This document shows positions 1 to 8,576 of a DNA stretch of 64,000 nucleotides, piece by piece. Numbering within the stretch: the stretch's first letter is position 1; each line of letters begins with the position of its first letter. The DNA comes from an uncultured Isosphaeraceae bacterium (GTDB lineage: Bacteria; Planctomycetota; Planctomycetia; Isosphaerales; Isosphaeraceae). Under the pieces are notes generated by a model that saw only the letters and a program-made list of their open reading frames with translations, searched no databases and was not told the origin of the DNA. The DNA lies in NCBI GenBank assembly GCA_945957605.1, contig CAMFLR010000020.1:1-64000 (forward strand), written 5' to 3'. The position numbers and the translations under genes were made by a program.

Positions 1-915
1 TGCCGCCGATCCGACGTTGACGTACACATACGGCACACTCCAAAACGGTGATACCACGTCCGTGTTTACCGGTTCTCTGTCGCGTACCGCCGGTGAAACG
101 GTGCTTGGCGGTCCATACGCCATTACGCAAGGGACGCTCTCGGCCGGCGGCAATTACACGATCAACTACACTGGTGCAAGCCTCGCGATCGCAGCCGCGC
201 CCTTGACTGTGACCGCAGACACCGAAAGCAAGGTGTATGGTGCAGCCGATCCCTCATTGACTTACACGTACGGCAACCTCCAAAACGGTGACACCTCCTC
301 CGTGTTTACCGGTTCGCTGTCGCGTGCTGCCGGCGAGACCGTGCTCGGTGGTCCGTATGCCATTACTCAGAATACGCTCTCGGCCGGCGGCAATTACACT
401 ATCAACTACACTGGCGCGAATCTTTCGATTACAGCTGCGCCCTTGACTGTGGCCGCAAACACCGAAACCAAGGTGTATGGCACAGCCGATCCTTCGTTGA
501 CTTACACGTACGGCACTCTCCAAAACGGCGACACCTCCTCCGTGTTTACCGGTTCGCTGTCGCGTGCTGCCGGCGAGACCGTGCTCGGTGGTCCGTATGC
601 CATTACGCAAGGCACGCTCTCGGCCGGCGGCAATTACACCATCAACTACACTGGCGCGAATCTTTCGATTACAGCGGCGCCGTTGACTGTGACCGCAGAC
701 ACCGAAAGCAAGGTGTACGGTACAGCCGATCCCTCGTTGACGTACACGTGCGGCACCCTTCAAAACGGCGATACTTCGTCCGTGTTTACCGGTTCTCTGT
801 CACGTTCAGCCGGTGAAACGGTGCTCGGTGGTCCGTACGCCATTACGCAAGGTACGCTCTCGGCGGGCGGAAATTACAGCATCAACTTCACTCCGGCCAG
901 CCTGTGTATTACCCC
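1..915 (+). repeat. Four 240-bp in-frame tandem repeats
   Basis: Copies begin at 1, 241, 481 and 721, seen from the recurring gccgatcc...ttgac(g/t)tacac(a/g) core. The period is exactly 240 bp (80 codons). DNA identity is very high by eye, with long identical stretches between copies two and three; the fourth diverges near its end where the YDG domain begins. Further copies may lie beyond the left edge. Confidence 0.9.
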
Positions 916-2110
916 GCGCACGCTTAACTCTACCGCAAGCGCATCCGACAAGGTGTACAACGGCACGACCGCTGTCACGGTCTCGCTGAACACCGACAAA
1001 CTCACTGGCGATGACGTGAGCGTTACCTATACGTCGAGCGGATTCAGTGATCCCAATGTCGGTACGAACAAAAATGTGACCGTGAGCGGACTGGCGCTAA
1101 CAGGCGGTGACGCTTCGAACTACGTGCTTGGCTCGACATCGGTGAGCACCCACGCGAACATCACGCCCGCGGCACCGCTGTTCAGCAATTTGAGTGCATC
1201 GCAGACGATTGTCGAAGGAACACCGTCGATCCTCGTTTCAGGCAAATTGCTCACCACCGATGCACTCGTACCGCCGGGGAGCGTTGGAATCACCATCAAT
1301 GGCGTGACAGCTTTCGCGGTGATCGGCGGAGATGGCAGTTTCTCCACCAGCATCGGCACAAGTGGTCTCGCACCTTCAGCAACGCCATATGCGATCACCT
1401 ATGCGTACGCCGGTAGCAGTGACTTCTCCACCGCGACCGACGGCTCGACATCACTTGTCGTGAATGCTCGCACGTTCAGCGTCGTTACCGCGTACACAAC
1501 CACGGTATTCACTGGCCTGAATACGGGTACGATCAACCTCGTCGATTTCAACGATCCCAACGCCACATCGGCGACGACAACCTATCGCGCGACCATCGAC
1601 TGGGGTGATGGGCAGGTTGATACGAATGTCTCAGTGGCTCACTCTGGAGCCGATGGCACGACGATTCATGTACTCGGGTCGCACGCGTACGCGACGAGCG
1701 GCACGTATCATCCCATCGTCACTCTCAATGACGCGAATGGTTCGACGTTGACGACGATACTCGCGAACACGGCGACGCTCTACGCAGGAACCGACGTGTC
1801 TAACCGTGTGAGCATCACCCGATCGGGTCTCGTCAAGAACCGCATTACAGGGCTCTACACACAGACCGTAACCGTGAACAACATCAGCGGAGCGGCACTG
1901 ACAGGCGAGCTTGATCTGGTGCTGACGAATCTCACCAGCGGTACAACATTGACGAATGCCACCGGCACAACCGACGGCGGCGTCAACCCGTGGATTCGCT
2001 TGAGCACGAGCGGACTGGCGGGGGGCAAGTCTGTCAGCATCTCGCTCAGTTTTGCGTTGCCCTCGAACATCACTGCGGTGAATTATACCGCCAAAGCCTA
2101 CACAGTTTGA
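2..2110 (+). CDS. Large surface protein with MBG, YDG and PKD-like domains, 3' part only
   Basis: The frame is open from the first bases, so the 5' end lies outside the window; the first Met at 17 is internal. The visible ~700 residues begin with four near-identical 80-residue MBG-type (bacterial Ig-like) repeats, each holding a KVYG-ADPSLTYTYG core and a GGNYTINYTGA end. A YDG-type domain (SASDKVYNGTTAV, about residues 310-390) follows, then an Ig-like segment and a PKD-like segment (DWGDGQVDT, HAYATSGTYHPIV, about 515-590). The end is a beta-rich tail with no PEP-CTERM, LPXTG or obvious beta-barrel anchor. Such chains are usually secreted or cell-surface adhesins; the ligand is unknown. The incomplete gene at the right edge of the window ends in similar Ig-like modules. 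Confidence 0.9.
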   Translation, partial: AADPTLTYTYGTLQNGDTTSVFTGSLSRTAGETVLGGPYAITQGTLSAGGNYTINYTGASLAIAAAPLTVTADTESKVYGAADPSLTYTYGNLQNGDTSSVFTGSLSRAAGETVLGGPYAITQNTLSAGGNYTINYTGANLSITAAPLTVAANTETKVYGTADPSLTYTYGTLQNGDTSSVFTGSLSRAAGETVLGGPYAITQGTLSAGGNYTINYTGANLSITAAPLTVTADTESKVYGTADPSLTYTCGTLQNGDTSSVFTGSLSRSAGETVLGGPYAITQGTLSAGGNYSINFTPASLCITPRTLNSTASASDKVYNGTTAVTVSLNTDKLTGDDVSVTYTSSGFSDPNVGTNKNVTVSGLALTGGDASNYVLGSTSVSTHANITPAAPLFSNLSASQTIVEGTPSILVSGKLLTTDALVPPGSVGITINGVTAFAVIGGDGSFSTSIGTSGLAPSATPYAITYAYAGSSDFSTATDGSTSLVVNARTFSVVTAYTTTVFTGLNTGTINLVDFNDPNATSATTTYRATIDWGDGQVDTNVSVAHSGADGTTIHVLGSHAYATSGTYHPIVTLNDANGSTLTTILANTATLYAGTDVSNRVSITRSGLVKNRITGLYTQTVTVNNISGAALTGELDLVLTNLTSGTTLTNATGTTDGGVNPWIRLSTSGLAGGKSVSISLSFALPSNITAVNYTAKAYTV

Positions 2111-2216
2111 AATTCAAGACGTTCTTCCACCTACCATGTGATCGTGCGAATGTTACAATGAGCCACGATCACATGTTGTCGTGAAGCGATGATTGAACAA
2201 CAACGGGAGAATCCTA

Positions 2217-2882
2217 ATGCGACTTAAGCGATCAACCTTCTTCATCACCGCCGTGGCGGCCACGTTATCTCTGGCATTCGCGGGCGCAAATGCTCGTGCC
2301 GGCACGATGAATTTCGTGGTGAATATTGACACATCCGCCTACACAGGCATATCGGGCGACATCGAATTCCAACTCGGTACTGCCGGCGACAATGTCCCCA
2401 TCACCGCGACTTTTACAAACTACTCGAGCGACGCCATGCTGAGTGGCACGACGATCAACTTCAATCCCGGCGCCGCGCCTAACGCGACGGTTTCCGGCCA
2501 GCTTGATCTCAACACGCTCACACTTTTCAACGACGATTCCGCCGCCCAAATTGCGGACGCCGACCAACTCATTGGTAATTTTGGCACGACGATTAGCTTC
2601 CTGGTGACGCTGTCGGGCGACGGCATCGGTGCGGCATCGGCGAGCAGCCCTGTGCTGGCGATCTCGTTATTCGACAGTGCGGTCAATCCGCTCTATAGTG
2701 GTCCGCCCGAAACGAATTATGCCGCCGCGTTCTTCCAGGTAAACACGGATGGCACGGTGACGCAGACGAACTATCCGTCGATCGTCCCGTCGCCAGTTCC
2801 CGAGCCAAGCACGCTCGTTGCATTGGCCTCCGGCAGCATGGTTGTCGGGCTTACTTCGCTCCGTCGCCGCAAGGGCGCGTGA
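2217..2882 (+). CDS. PEP-CTERM sorting domain protein
   Basis: A 221-residue exported protein. The N-terminus is a signal peptide (MRLKRSTFF, hydrophobic stretch, then AGANARAG). The middle is beta-rich and Asn/Thr-rich with no recognised enzyme motif. The C-terminus (residues 194-221) is a PEP-CTERM signal: VPEPS, a hydrophobic helix, then RRRK. In known systems this tail is processed by an exosortase/EpsH-type enzyme; none is encoded here. I chose the ATG at 2217 because GGGAGA lies 6 nt upstream and the signal peptide begins there; an in-frame TTG lies 24 nt upstream. The gene follows the MBG protein in the same direction by about 100 bp. Confidence 0.88.
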   Translation: MRLKRSTFFITAVAATLSLAFAGANARAGTMNFVVNIDTSAYTGISGDIEFQLGTAGDNVPITATFTNYSSDAMLSGTTINFNPGAAPNATVSGQLDLNTLTLFNDDSAAQIADADQLIGNFGTTISFLVTLSGDGIGAASASSPVLAISLFDSAVNPLYSGPPETNYAAAFFQVNTDGTVTQTNYPSIVPSPVPEPSTLVALASGSMVVGLTSLRRRKGA

Positions 2883-2893
2883 CTGGATGACAG

Positions 2894-3815
2894 TTAAGAG
2901 CCCATCTCAGTAGGCCTGCCGCTCTATAGGTGATGCAGGCGCTTGCCAGATGGAGGAGACCAAGGTAATTCGCACCCTTTTTCTTCCAGCGAATGAGCGG
3001 AAGTCGGAACCGGTTCATCCCGCTATGTGTTCGCTTTACTACCCAGCGACGCGCCCGATAACCGGGGATCTTTGCCTTCTCTTTCGCCGCGAGTCGTGAT
3101 GTGCGCGGTGTAACCCCGTAGCTCGACAACTACGGACGTCGGTAGAGTCATACTCTTTGTCACCGCATATGTGCTGCGGTGACTCGGCTGTCGGCTCAGG
3201 GCCGGTTACCGGCTGACTTCGTAGTGTTTCGCCGACTCGCCATTTGTTGTGCTCGTTCGCCTCGGGCGCGGTGATGCCGATCGGAATCCCGGCTCCGTCG
3301 GTCAGCACCGATCTCTTGGTCCCCAACTTGCCCCGATCGGTAGGATTCTTGCCCGCTTTTTCCCCCCGAGCGGGGCTTTGGTCATCGCCCCGTCAATCGC
3401 TTGCCATTCCCAGTCGATTCCCTTCAACTCGTCGTAATCCAGCAGGGCTTGTCTCCATAACCCAGCGAAAACACCGGCCTTAACCCACTCCTGGAACCGG
3501 CGGTGAGCCGGACTACTGGAGCAGATGCCGGTGGCGTTTAACGAATTTCACTGGCAGACGGTGCGGAGGACAAAGAAGATGGCGTCCATCGCTTTGCGGT
3601 CGTCGACGCGAGGATTGTGACATCCCAGCGGATGGGCTTTGCGCGGCGGAAGAAGTGGAGTGATTTGCTGCCAGAGAGCGTCAGGTATACGCCAGCCGTC
3701 ATCGACGGGGGGATTTGAGCTTGGCGGTTTGTACGTGCGCGATCGGTAGAGAATCTTGAGAGTGATGAGCTCGAGGAAATCATCTAGCAGATTTCCTACC
3801 GAGATGAGCTCTTAA
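2894..3815 (-). mobile_element. Degenerate IS5-family insertion sequence
   Basis: An element of about 920 bp bounded by imperfect inverted repeats: aagagcccatctcagtagg at 2896-2914 and the inverted copy at 3795-3813, matching 17 of 19 bases. Both ends are flanked by TTAA (2894-2897 and 3812-3815), fitting a short A/T-rich target duplication. The interior encodes a broken DDE transposase on the minus strand. Size, ends and protein agree with the IS5 superfamily; the subgroup is not assigned. Confidence 0.82.
2905..3790 (-). pseudogene. IS5-family DDE transposase, disrupted
   Basis: Minus-strand pieces reconstruct an IS5-type transposase. The N-terminal part resembles PLLPPRKAHPLGCHNPRVDDRKAMD. 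The middle has WQAIDGAMTKAPLGGKKAG, then GTKRSVLTDGAGIPIGI (around the first catalytic Asp and beyond) and CGDKEYDS near the second. The end is RARRWVVKRTHSGMNRF...RWKKKGANYL, the usual C-terminal YREK-like region. Two lesions are visible: a TGA near 3555 where the family has Trp, and a frameshift near 3125 between the DVR segment and the C-terminal part. The product cannot be full length, so the element is a fossil unless helped in trans. Confidence 0.8.
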
Positions 3816-3828
3816 TCCGGGTTGGGGT

Positions 3829-4110
3829 GGCGATCTGGGTGTTCCTGTCGGCTGGGACAACTGCAACCTGGCTAACCGAATAGTCGAGGCTTTGGAAGAT
3901 GTGGTTGGAGTGAAGCCGCAGCTTGTACCAGGTGTTGATGGCTCAAATCAGATCGAATATCACGGGAAAGAGTACATAGTTGAAATCTACCTTTCGCAAA
4001 ACTGCGATCAAGGGAGAGGAGTTTGGGAAACTAAGGATAGCCGTCAGGATTTGCTAGTGGTCGCCGACCGCCGAGATGACTTCCGCTTCGTGGACTATCA
4101 ACATCGCTAA
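3829..4110 (+). pseudogene. Possible 5'-truncated gene remnant beside the IS element
   Basis: Immediately right of the IS5 relic an open frame runs into the sequence GVPVGWDNCNLANRIVEALE and continues to ...RFVDYQHR. It has a protein-like composition but no convincing start codon with a ribosome site; only a TTG occurs at 3892. It may be the 3' part of a gene interrupted by the IS, or chance. I do not recognise the family. Confidence 0.3.
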
Positions 4111-4256
4111 CAGCCTATCCTCAGATCTGATCCGTGAATCCGACGATATGAAGCGATCAACGCTACGTACAAAGAACGCATTCGAGCGTGTACGAGCTCA
4201 AATAGGGGAAACATGTCGAATAGAGATAGCGGACTGGGGCGAACCTTCAACAGGTT

Positions 4257-4610
4257 CTAGCGCGAGGTCAGCTTGCGTATGACGTTCGGGTGTCGCGCTG
4301 AGTTGAGCGGCTCCTGAAACTCCACTGCGATGATGTATCCTTCCGTTTCATACTGGGTATGAACAATCTTGCCGTCGGCAGCCTCTGTCACATCTCGCTG
4401 CGCAGGGTCTTTAACATGGAATAGAATCGAAATAAACTGCCGCCCCTGAGGAAGACGTTCCATCGCCATGCGCACGCCACCCAAGCTCAGGTCGATGGTC
4501 CACGCTTCGAGCGGCTTCGGATCTGATTGAGTAGCGATCGTGGCGCGACAATGGAAGGGAGCTCGTTCGTAACGTCGCCTCTCGTGCGTTGGAGTCTGGT
4601 CACGATTCAT
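4257..4610 (-). CDS. PilZ-domain protein, probable c-di-GMP receptor
   Basis: A 117-residue single-domain PilZ protein. The c-di-GMP motif pair is intact: RxxxR at residues 12-16 (RRYER) and D40-x-S-x-x-G45 (DLSLGG), followed by the usual beta-barrel with a G-R-x-I/F turn and a late A-V-E-F strand. Free-standing PilZ proteins bind cyclic di-GMP and pass the signal to a partner by contact. I chose the ATG at 4610; a GTG lies 12 nt upstream and cannot be excluded. No diguanylate cyclase or motility gene is adjacent, so the partner is unknown. Confidence 0.8.
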   Translation of the reverse strand: MNRDQTPTHERRRYERAPFHCRATIATQSDPKPLEAWTIDLSLGGVRMAMERLPQGRQFISILFHVKDPAQRDVTEAADGKIVHTQYETEGYIIAVEFQEPLNSARHPNVIRKLTSR

Positions 4611-4622
4611 GACTGATGGCAC

Positions 4623-5372
4623 CTTATTAAAGAGAGCTGTTAAGAAAAGTCATACCACCTCGACGTTGAGGCGTATTCCTGCTGAGAGATGCGGCACTTC
4701 GCGATCAGGATCGGATGCCTCGTTCCCAGGGTATCTGCAAAAGGACCGAGGTCGGAGCCAGATATTGACAATTGTATTATCTCGCGTTGTGACTGAGAGT
4801 CTTGACACGCTTTAATTTGTGTTAGTGGCCCGTTCCCTTACGCGTTCGTTGGAAGTAGCACGTAATGCCAATCGTAACGCGAAGGTATTCGATGGGCCGG
4901 AGCTTATCAGACGCTCAGGGAAAAACATTTTATCCCCGAGGCATGTCGGAAAGTAGGCACTTCTTTGATTTGTCCGTTCAGGACGGGCGGTATGGCCCGG
5001 CAAGAGACACAGTCCTCCATTTAGCAGGGATCAGGCATTAGCGTCTACGGAACGATCGAGCCCGCGAACACCGCGAAAATGGGTAGTGGAGTTCCAGCAA
5101 ATAATTACGAGATGATGAAGTGGCGATAAGTCATATCACCATGATCGCAGTCGTGAAGCAACCGAATCCATAAAAATCGGCGGATAAGTCAGGGCTTCGT
5201 CCGGATGATATCCGCTCGACTCGCTCGTAATATTATGGCAAGAGCCGAGTTTATGATCAATCAACGATGAAAGGATTGTGTAGGCATCCCTGATGATTTG
5301 AGGAAAAGCAAGTCCTCAGTTGGAAGGCCGTCCGTGTGACGTGGGCGGCCCTTGTTCCATGTTTGGGCGGTC
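4623..5372. other. Gene-poor stretch, nothing recognised
   Basis: About 750 bp, AT-richer than its surroundings. The short frames here (for example minus 4812-5003) have no family features, start signals or coding bias that I can see. The left end must hold the PilZ promoter. No tRNA cloverleaf or repeat was found by eye. Confidence 0.4.
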
Positions 5373-5876
5373 TCAGGACTTCTTTGGGGTACTTGCTTTG
5401 CTCGATTTCGCGTTCTTCGCTTTCGCTGCTTGCGGGGCGGCGGGCAACACGGCCTGCGCCGCACCGGAAGCGGCTCCAAGTGCGAGATCGGGCGCCATAT
5501 CACCCAGCACCTCGCCAATCGTTGGCGAAGACTTCCGGCGGCTTTTGGTCGATTCCTGCTTCTCGATGCCAGCAGCGGCAGCCTTCACTGCACCCACGAC
5601 CGCGCCGGCAGCCAGGGTATCGAGCGTATGACCTGCCTTCGCCGCTATGCCCTGGACCGCTTTGGTGGCAGTGCCTGTCTTTGACTTCTTGGGGCCGGCT
5701 TTCGACGTGGTTGCTCTTTTGGTCGGCATCTTCTTGACTCCGGGGCGCTTGCCCTGTTTTAGGTATTTCGGATCGCTCAGGTCGCCCAGGTGCTTCCCGA
5801 GCACGGCACGCACTTGTGCAATCTCCTCCCTAATCTGGGCAGGAGTACGCGCTACTTCGTCTTTCCCGTGACCCAT
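5373..5876 (-). CDS. DUF3618-like Ala/Lys-rich protein
   Basis: A 167-residue protein. Residues 8-40 (RTPAQIREEIAQVRAVLGKH LGDLSDP) fit the DUF3618 signature: short amphipathic repeats found beside membrane-stress proteins. The middle is very rich in Lys, Ala, Thr and Ser (KKMPTKRATTSKAGPKKS). Two Gly/Ala-rich hydrophobic patches (GAVVGAVKAAAAG, ALGAASGAAQAVL) may touch the membrane. The gene starts inside the upstream gene (25-bp overlap), so the two are translationally linked. DUF3618 and holin-X proteins commonly sit together, as in the E. coli yqjD-yqjE pair; the role is probably envelope or ribosome-membrane related but unproven. Confidence 0.75.
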   Translation of the reverse strand: MGHGKDEVARTPAQIREEIAQVRAVLGKHLGDLSDPKYLKQGKRPGVKKMPTKRATTSKAGPKKSKTGTATKAVQGIAAKAGHTLDTLAAGAVVGAVKAAAAGIEKQESTKSRRKSSPTIGEVLGDMAPDLALGAASGAAQAVLPAAPQAAKAKNAKSSKASTPKKS

Positions 5877-6277
5877 TGAATATCTTCCTTGAGGGCGGCG
5901 AGAGTCTCATGCGGGATGAAGTTGGCCGCTGACAGACGGCGTCCCTGCATCCTCATCAATTCCACGCCCGTAAAGCCCAGTACGCCGCCCACCAGCCCGT
6001 AGCAGCTCCAGATCGGTAAGCGCGACGAGCGATGCAGTCCGTGGACGAGTGCCAGAGATCCCAGCAGGCCACCGGCGAATGCGAGGCCAACTCCGGCGCC
6101 GACGCTGACGAGCGCAGGTAACGCTTCATCAATGGATTGTTTGACTTCACTGCGAAGCAACTCGCCGTGGAGACTGGCGATCTTCCCGACGTCGCTCGCA
6201 AGGGGCTCGACGATTTCGCCCAGGCTTTGTCTTTCTTTAGAGACCAAAGTCGTGTCCTCGGAGAGAATTGCGGACAC
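5852..6277 (-). CDS. Phage holin superfamily III / DUF1469 (YqjE-like) membrane protein
   Basis: A 141-residue protein with an N-terminal amphipathic region (EPLASDVGKIASLHGELLRS), two membrane helices (ALVSVGAGVGLAFAGGLLGS at about 55-75 and WSCYGLVGGVLGFTGVELM at about 90-108) and a C-terminal tail ending in ALKEDIQWV, the PE-T-LKED-W ending common in this family. Despite the name these are chromosomal membrane proteins, not phage lysis holins; there are no phage genes around. It is first in a two-gene minus-strand operon with the DUF3618 gene. Confidence 0.8.
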   Translation of the reverse strand: MSAILSEDTTLVSKERQSLGEIVEPLASDVGKIASLHGELLRSEVKQSIDEALPALVSVGAGVGLAFAGGLLGSLALVHGLHRSSRLPIWSCYGLVGGVLGFTGVELMRMQGRRLSAANFIPHETLAALKEDIQWVTGKTK

Positions 6278-6606
6278 GTTTTAGCCAGGCAAATGGCATG
6301 CCGCTTGATAGTGCAAAGCGAGCGGTCGCCCCGCGTCTCAGGCGGTAACACGTCTCGCGGATGCTTACTTCCGGTATCGGTCGTTGGATTAACCATGGAC
6401 GATCATCGGTCGATGATAGAAGTCGCCGACCAGAAGACCTCGCTCTTCAGTTTCCCACGCATTCAACTGGAACGCGGGCATTCGACGATAAGCCGTCAGA
6501 TGCCACGACCTTCTGAACACTCTACTGCCACAGTCTACTAATAATTGGCTATGATAATACTTCGATGTTGTCGAATTCAATTCCGGGCCGAGTCCTCCTG
6601 ACCGCT
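6278..6606. other. Upstream region of the holin-X operon, nothing else recognised
   Basis: About 330 bp. It should contain the promoter of the holin-X/DUF3618 operon reading leftward. Short frames on both strands have no recognisable product. No repeat or RNA gene was seen. Confidence 0.35.
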
Positions 6607-7182
6607 TCATTTTCCTTGCGGCAGTACCGCAAAAGCGTCGCTATGAACTTCGTTCTCGTCCCATGCCGCCGCTTTGCCCGCCACCGATTCGTGCAACGAA
6701 AGGAAGAATACTCCGCGATATTCCCCCAGTGCGGGCGGGCGACCCAGCATTTGCAAGTAGAGCGTTCGATGCTCCTCCCCAACTTGAGCTCTGACTTCGC
6801 GGTCGTCACGATGGACAGGATAGCTTCGCCTGATGAATTGGAAGAGCTTGAATCGCCATCGAGATCGCGTGGGGGCTTCCCGGCCGAAGATCGCTGGGTG
6901 GAACCCGATCACCAGTTTGTCGCCAACGAGCGCCATTTTGCCTACACCACCTGCATGTTCGCTGGGCGTGAATCGATTCAAATCGGCTCGTACCCGAAGC
7001 TCATTGCGGGCGGCTCGGAAGTGCTGCGCGATCATCGCAGCGGCTAAGGCGGCGACCGCGACTACCGCATTAGGGTTTCGATCCCGTGGCGTGGTGGCCG
7101 CATGGCGTGTATTCTCGAAGGCCGCCTTGAGGATGACACGCACGGACGAGTCGATCAATAATGGAGCGATCATTAACAGCAT
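6607..7182 (-). CDS. Hypothetical protein, unrecognised
   Basis: The best frame in this stretch, 191 residues with an uncertain start. It has an Ala/Val-rich segment (NAVVAVAALAAAMIAQHFRA, about residues 37-57) that could be a membrane or signal helix if the true start is nearer, then a basic region. Plus-strand frames overlap it for almost the whole length (6565-7047, 6833-7204), so strand choice is not secure. I chose the minus frame because its residue composition looks more protein-like. No family or motif is recognised. Confidence 0.35.
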   Translation of the reverse strand: MLLMIAPLLIDSSVRVILKAAFENTRHAATTPRDRNPNAVVAVAALAAAMIAQHFRAARNELRVRADLNRFTPSEHAGGVGKMALVGDKLVIGFHPAIFGREAPTRSRWRFKLFQFIRRSYPVHRDDREVRAQVGEEHRTLYLQMLGRPPALGEYRGVFFLSLHESVAGKAAAWDENEVHSDAFAVLPQGK

Positions 7183-7258
7183 TCGTAAAAGTCGGCTGAG
7201 GTGATCGTTTCGAATCGCGCAGCGCCGCGTCCTACCTGCGCCGAGGTGAAATTACGCC

Positions 7259-7549
7259 ATGCCCATCCCTCGTGTTCGGTTTACGGTGCGGCGGTTGATG
7301 CTCGCGGTGGCTATCGTCGCCCTGTTTGGTGCCTGGCTCGCAGAGGCCCCGAAGCGAAGGGAACGTTTCCTGAATATCGCCCAAGCAAGCTCGGATTGGG
7401 ACCGATTCTGGTTTGTCTCCGACGGCCGATCTGCCGAAATAGTGAGTGTCGAAAAACGACGTTGGCGATCGGCGATGGAACGGAAGTATTTCTGGGCCGC
7501 CGATCATCCCTGGCTGCCCGTCTGGCCCGACGCGCCCGAGCCCGAATGA
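7259..7549 (+). CDS. Small planctomycete membrane protein, N-terminal helix
   Basis: A 96-residue protein starting at the ATG after GAGGTGA. Residues 7-28 (RFTVRRLMLAVAIVALFGAW) form an Arg-rich N-terminus followed by one membrane helix. This N-terminal pattern recurs in many short planctomycete proteins of unknown function, and two more occur in this window (9506-9886 and 25759-26316). The remainder is soluble, rich in Trp, Arg and acidic residues, with a WLPVWPDAPEPE end. Topology is probably one helix with the C-terminal part outside the cytoplasm. No function can be assigned. Confidence 0.7.
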   Translation: MPIPRVRFTVRRLMLAVAIVALFGAWLAEAPKRRERFLNIAQASSDWDRFWFVSDGRSAEIVSVEKRRWRSAMERKYFWAADHPWLPVWPDAPEPE

Positions 7550-7644
7550 AGCGTCATCTTCACCCAACCAATACTTGGGTCATCTTGAGGTTCGGGAAAT
7601 TAGAAGAATCAAGCAAGCGGACTACTCATTACTGTTTCAGCGTT

Positions 7645-7899
7645 TTAAATGCATTCAAGATGCCAATAGACTTCGCAAATCATAGCTGCGTTTCGCTCAG
7701 GAAATCCATTGTCTAACAAAAGCCTTTTCATGGCAGGATCGCTCAACTGAACCTTCATGCGATTGTCGCGGACGATGCGATAAAACCGGTCCCAATCGAG
7801 TCCGTGTAAAAGTGACTTGTCCGCGTGGAAGACAACGTGCTCGAAGAGCTTTTTACCCTTGGGTGGAAGAGGTAAACCGACAGCGTCGCTCGTTACCAC
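7645..7899 (-). CDS. Hypothetical protein, 84 aa
   Basis: Starts at a GTG with GGAG about 9 nt upstream. The sequence is soluble and well balanced (LFEHVVFHADKSLLHGLDWD, RIVRDNRMKVQLSDPAMKRL), so I believe it is a real gene. I do not recognise the family. It lies downstream of the coupled pair at 7969-8576, on the same strand but beyond a hairpin that may end that transcript. Confidence 0.5.
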   Translation of the reverse strand: MVTSDAVGLPLPPKGKKLFEHVVFHADKSLLHGLDWDRFYRIVRDNRMKVQLSDPAMKRLLLDNGFPERNAAMICEVYWHLECI

Positions 7900-7936
7900 T
7901 GATTAGCTCCATCCGCGTAATCAGGGTCGTTGGAAA

Positions 7937-7958
7937 GCCACCGCGTCCGTGCGGTGGC
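7937..7958 (-). terminator. Perfect 8-bp stem hairpin, possible terminator
   Basis: gccaccgc and gcggtggc form a perfect 8-bp stem around a 6-nt loop. On the minus strand it is followed by TTTCC, a short T-run. It sits just after the stop codon of the 51-residue gene, where a terminator of that operon would be expected. The weak T-tract makes this uncertain. Confidence 0.5.
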
Positions 7959-7968
7959 TCCTCCTAAA

Positions 7969-8124
7969 TCACGACTTCTTCAACACTTCCTTTAATATGA
8001 ACGCAATGCATGGGTGAGCCGCGAGCTTCGTGAGGGCGGCAACCAATTCCCTGCTTGTCTTGCGTTGTTCTAATTGGCCTTCTGTTATTTTGACTTTCAC
8101 CGATAGTTCGACAACCAAGTTCAT
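7969..8124 (-). CDS. Small protein (51 aa), coupled to the upstream gene
   Basis: A 51-residue frame whose ATG overlaps the upstream stop as ATGA (8121-8124), a standard sign of translational coupling. The sequence is amphipathic and protein-like: MNLVVELSVKVKITEGQLEQ, then RKTSRELVAALTKLAAHPCI and an ILKEVLKKS end. It is followed directly by the hairpin at 7937-7958. No family is recognised. Its size and coupling suggest a partner or subunit of the 151-residue protein before it. Confidence 0.6.
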   Translation of the reverse strand: MNLVVELSVKVKITEGQLEQRKTSRELVAALTKLAAHPCIAFILKEVLKKS

Positions 8125-8576
8125 AGTTTCGTCCCCTTCTCCTTGGAAGGAGGAAGGAATGACTCCACCATATCCGCATTGTGTTTGGCCTGCTCGATAG
8201 TGCCTTCCATGAGCTCAATGAGCTTGTCGAGCAACTCGGGAAGCTTATTGAACGCCACCAGTTTGACGTCGCGCGAGCAGTTAGACCAGAGAGTGACCTG
8301 CTCCTGGCCTGGACCGCCGGCGTAGTCTGCGGAATCAATAACGGAGATACGGAATCTTTGACCGTATCGCGCGTAAGCGAGATGGGTGGACCTTGTGTAG
8401 CCGGCTTGATCGTCTTCAGACTCGATCAATACGTAAGCGGCCATGCCAATGTGGCAGATGTCAGTCAAAGCACTTTCGACGTTCTGCACGACCTTGCTGA
8501 TGCGGTCTGCTTCGGCGTTCAGCGACTTCGAGAGCTCTTGCAATCGGTCAAGACGTGGACGTAGCGCGTCCGCCAT
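8121..8576 (-). CDS. Hypothetical coiled-coil protein, 151 aa
   Basis: I chose the ATG at 8576 (AAAGG 8 nt upstream); an in-frame TTG lies 15 nt further up. Residues 3-45 (RPRLDRLQELSKSLNAEADR...VVQNVESALTD) predict a coiled coil. The middle has mixed strands (AAYVLIESED, RFRISVIDSADYAGG) and the C-terminal part is a second long helix (LPELLDKLIELMEGTIEQAK). There are no membrane segments. It forms a two-gene operon with the small protein that follows. It could be a structural or regulatory protein; nothing in it points to an enzyme. Confidence 0.7.
   Translation of the reverse strand: MADALRPRLDRLQELSKSLNAEADRISKVVQNVESALTDICHIGMAAYVLIESEDDQAGYTRSTHLAYARYGQRFRISVIDSADYAGGPGQEQVTLWSNCSRDVKLVAFNKLPELLDKLIELMEGTIEQAKHNADMVESFLPPSKEKGTKL

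Noticed and set aside
1..915. Regular repeats considered as a CRISPR array
   Set aside because: The period is 240 bp with no unique spacers and the repeats are in frame within a protein.
4812..5003. 63-codon minus frame in the empty stretch
   Set aside because: Random-looking composition and no ribosome site.
5852..6277. Holin-like gene considered as a prophage marker
   Set aside because: Holin superfamily III/DUF1469 proteins are chromosomal membrane proteins; no phage structural, lysis or integrase genes lie nearby.
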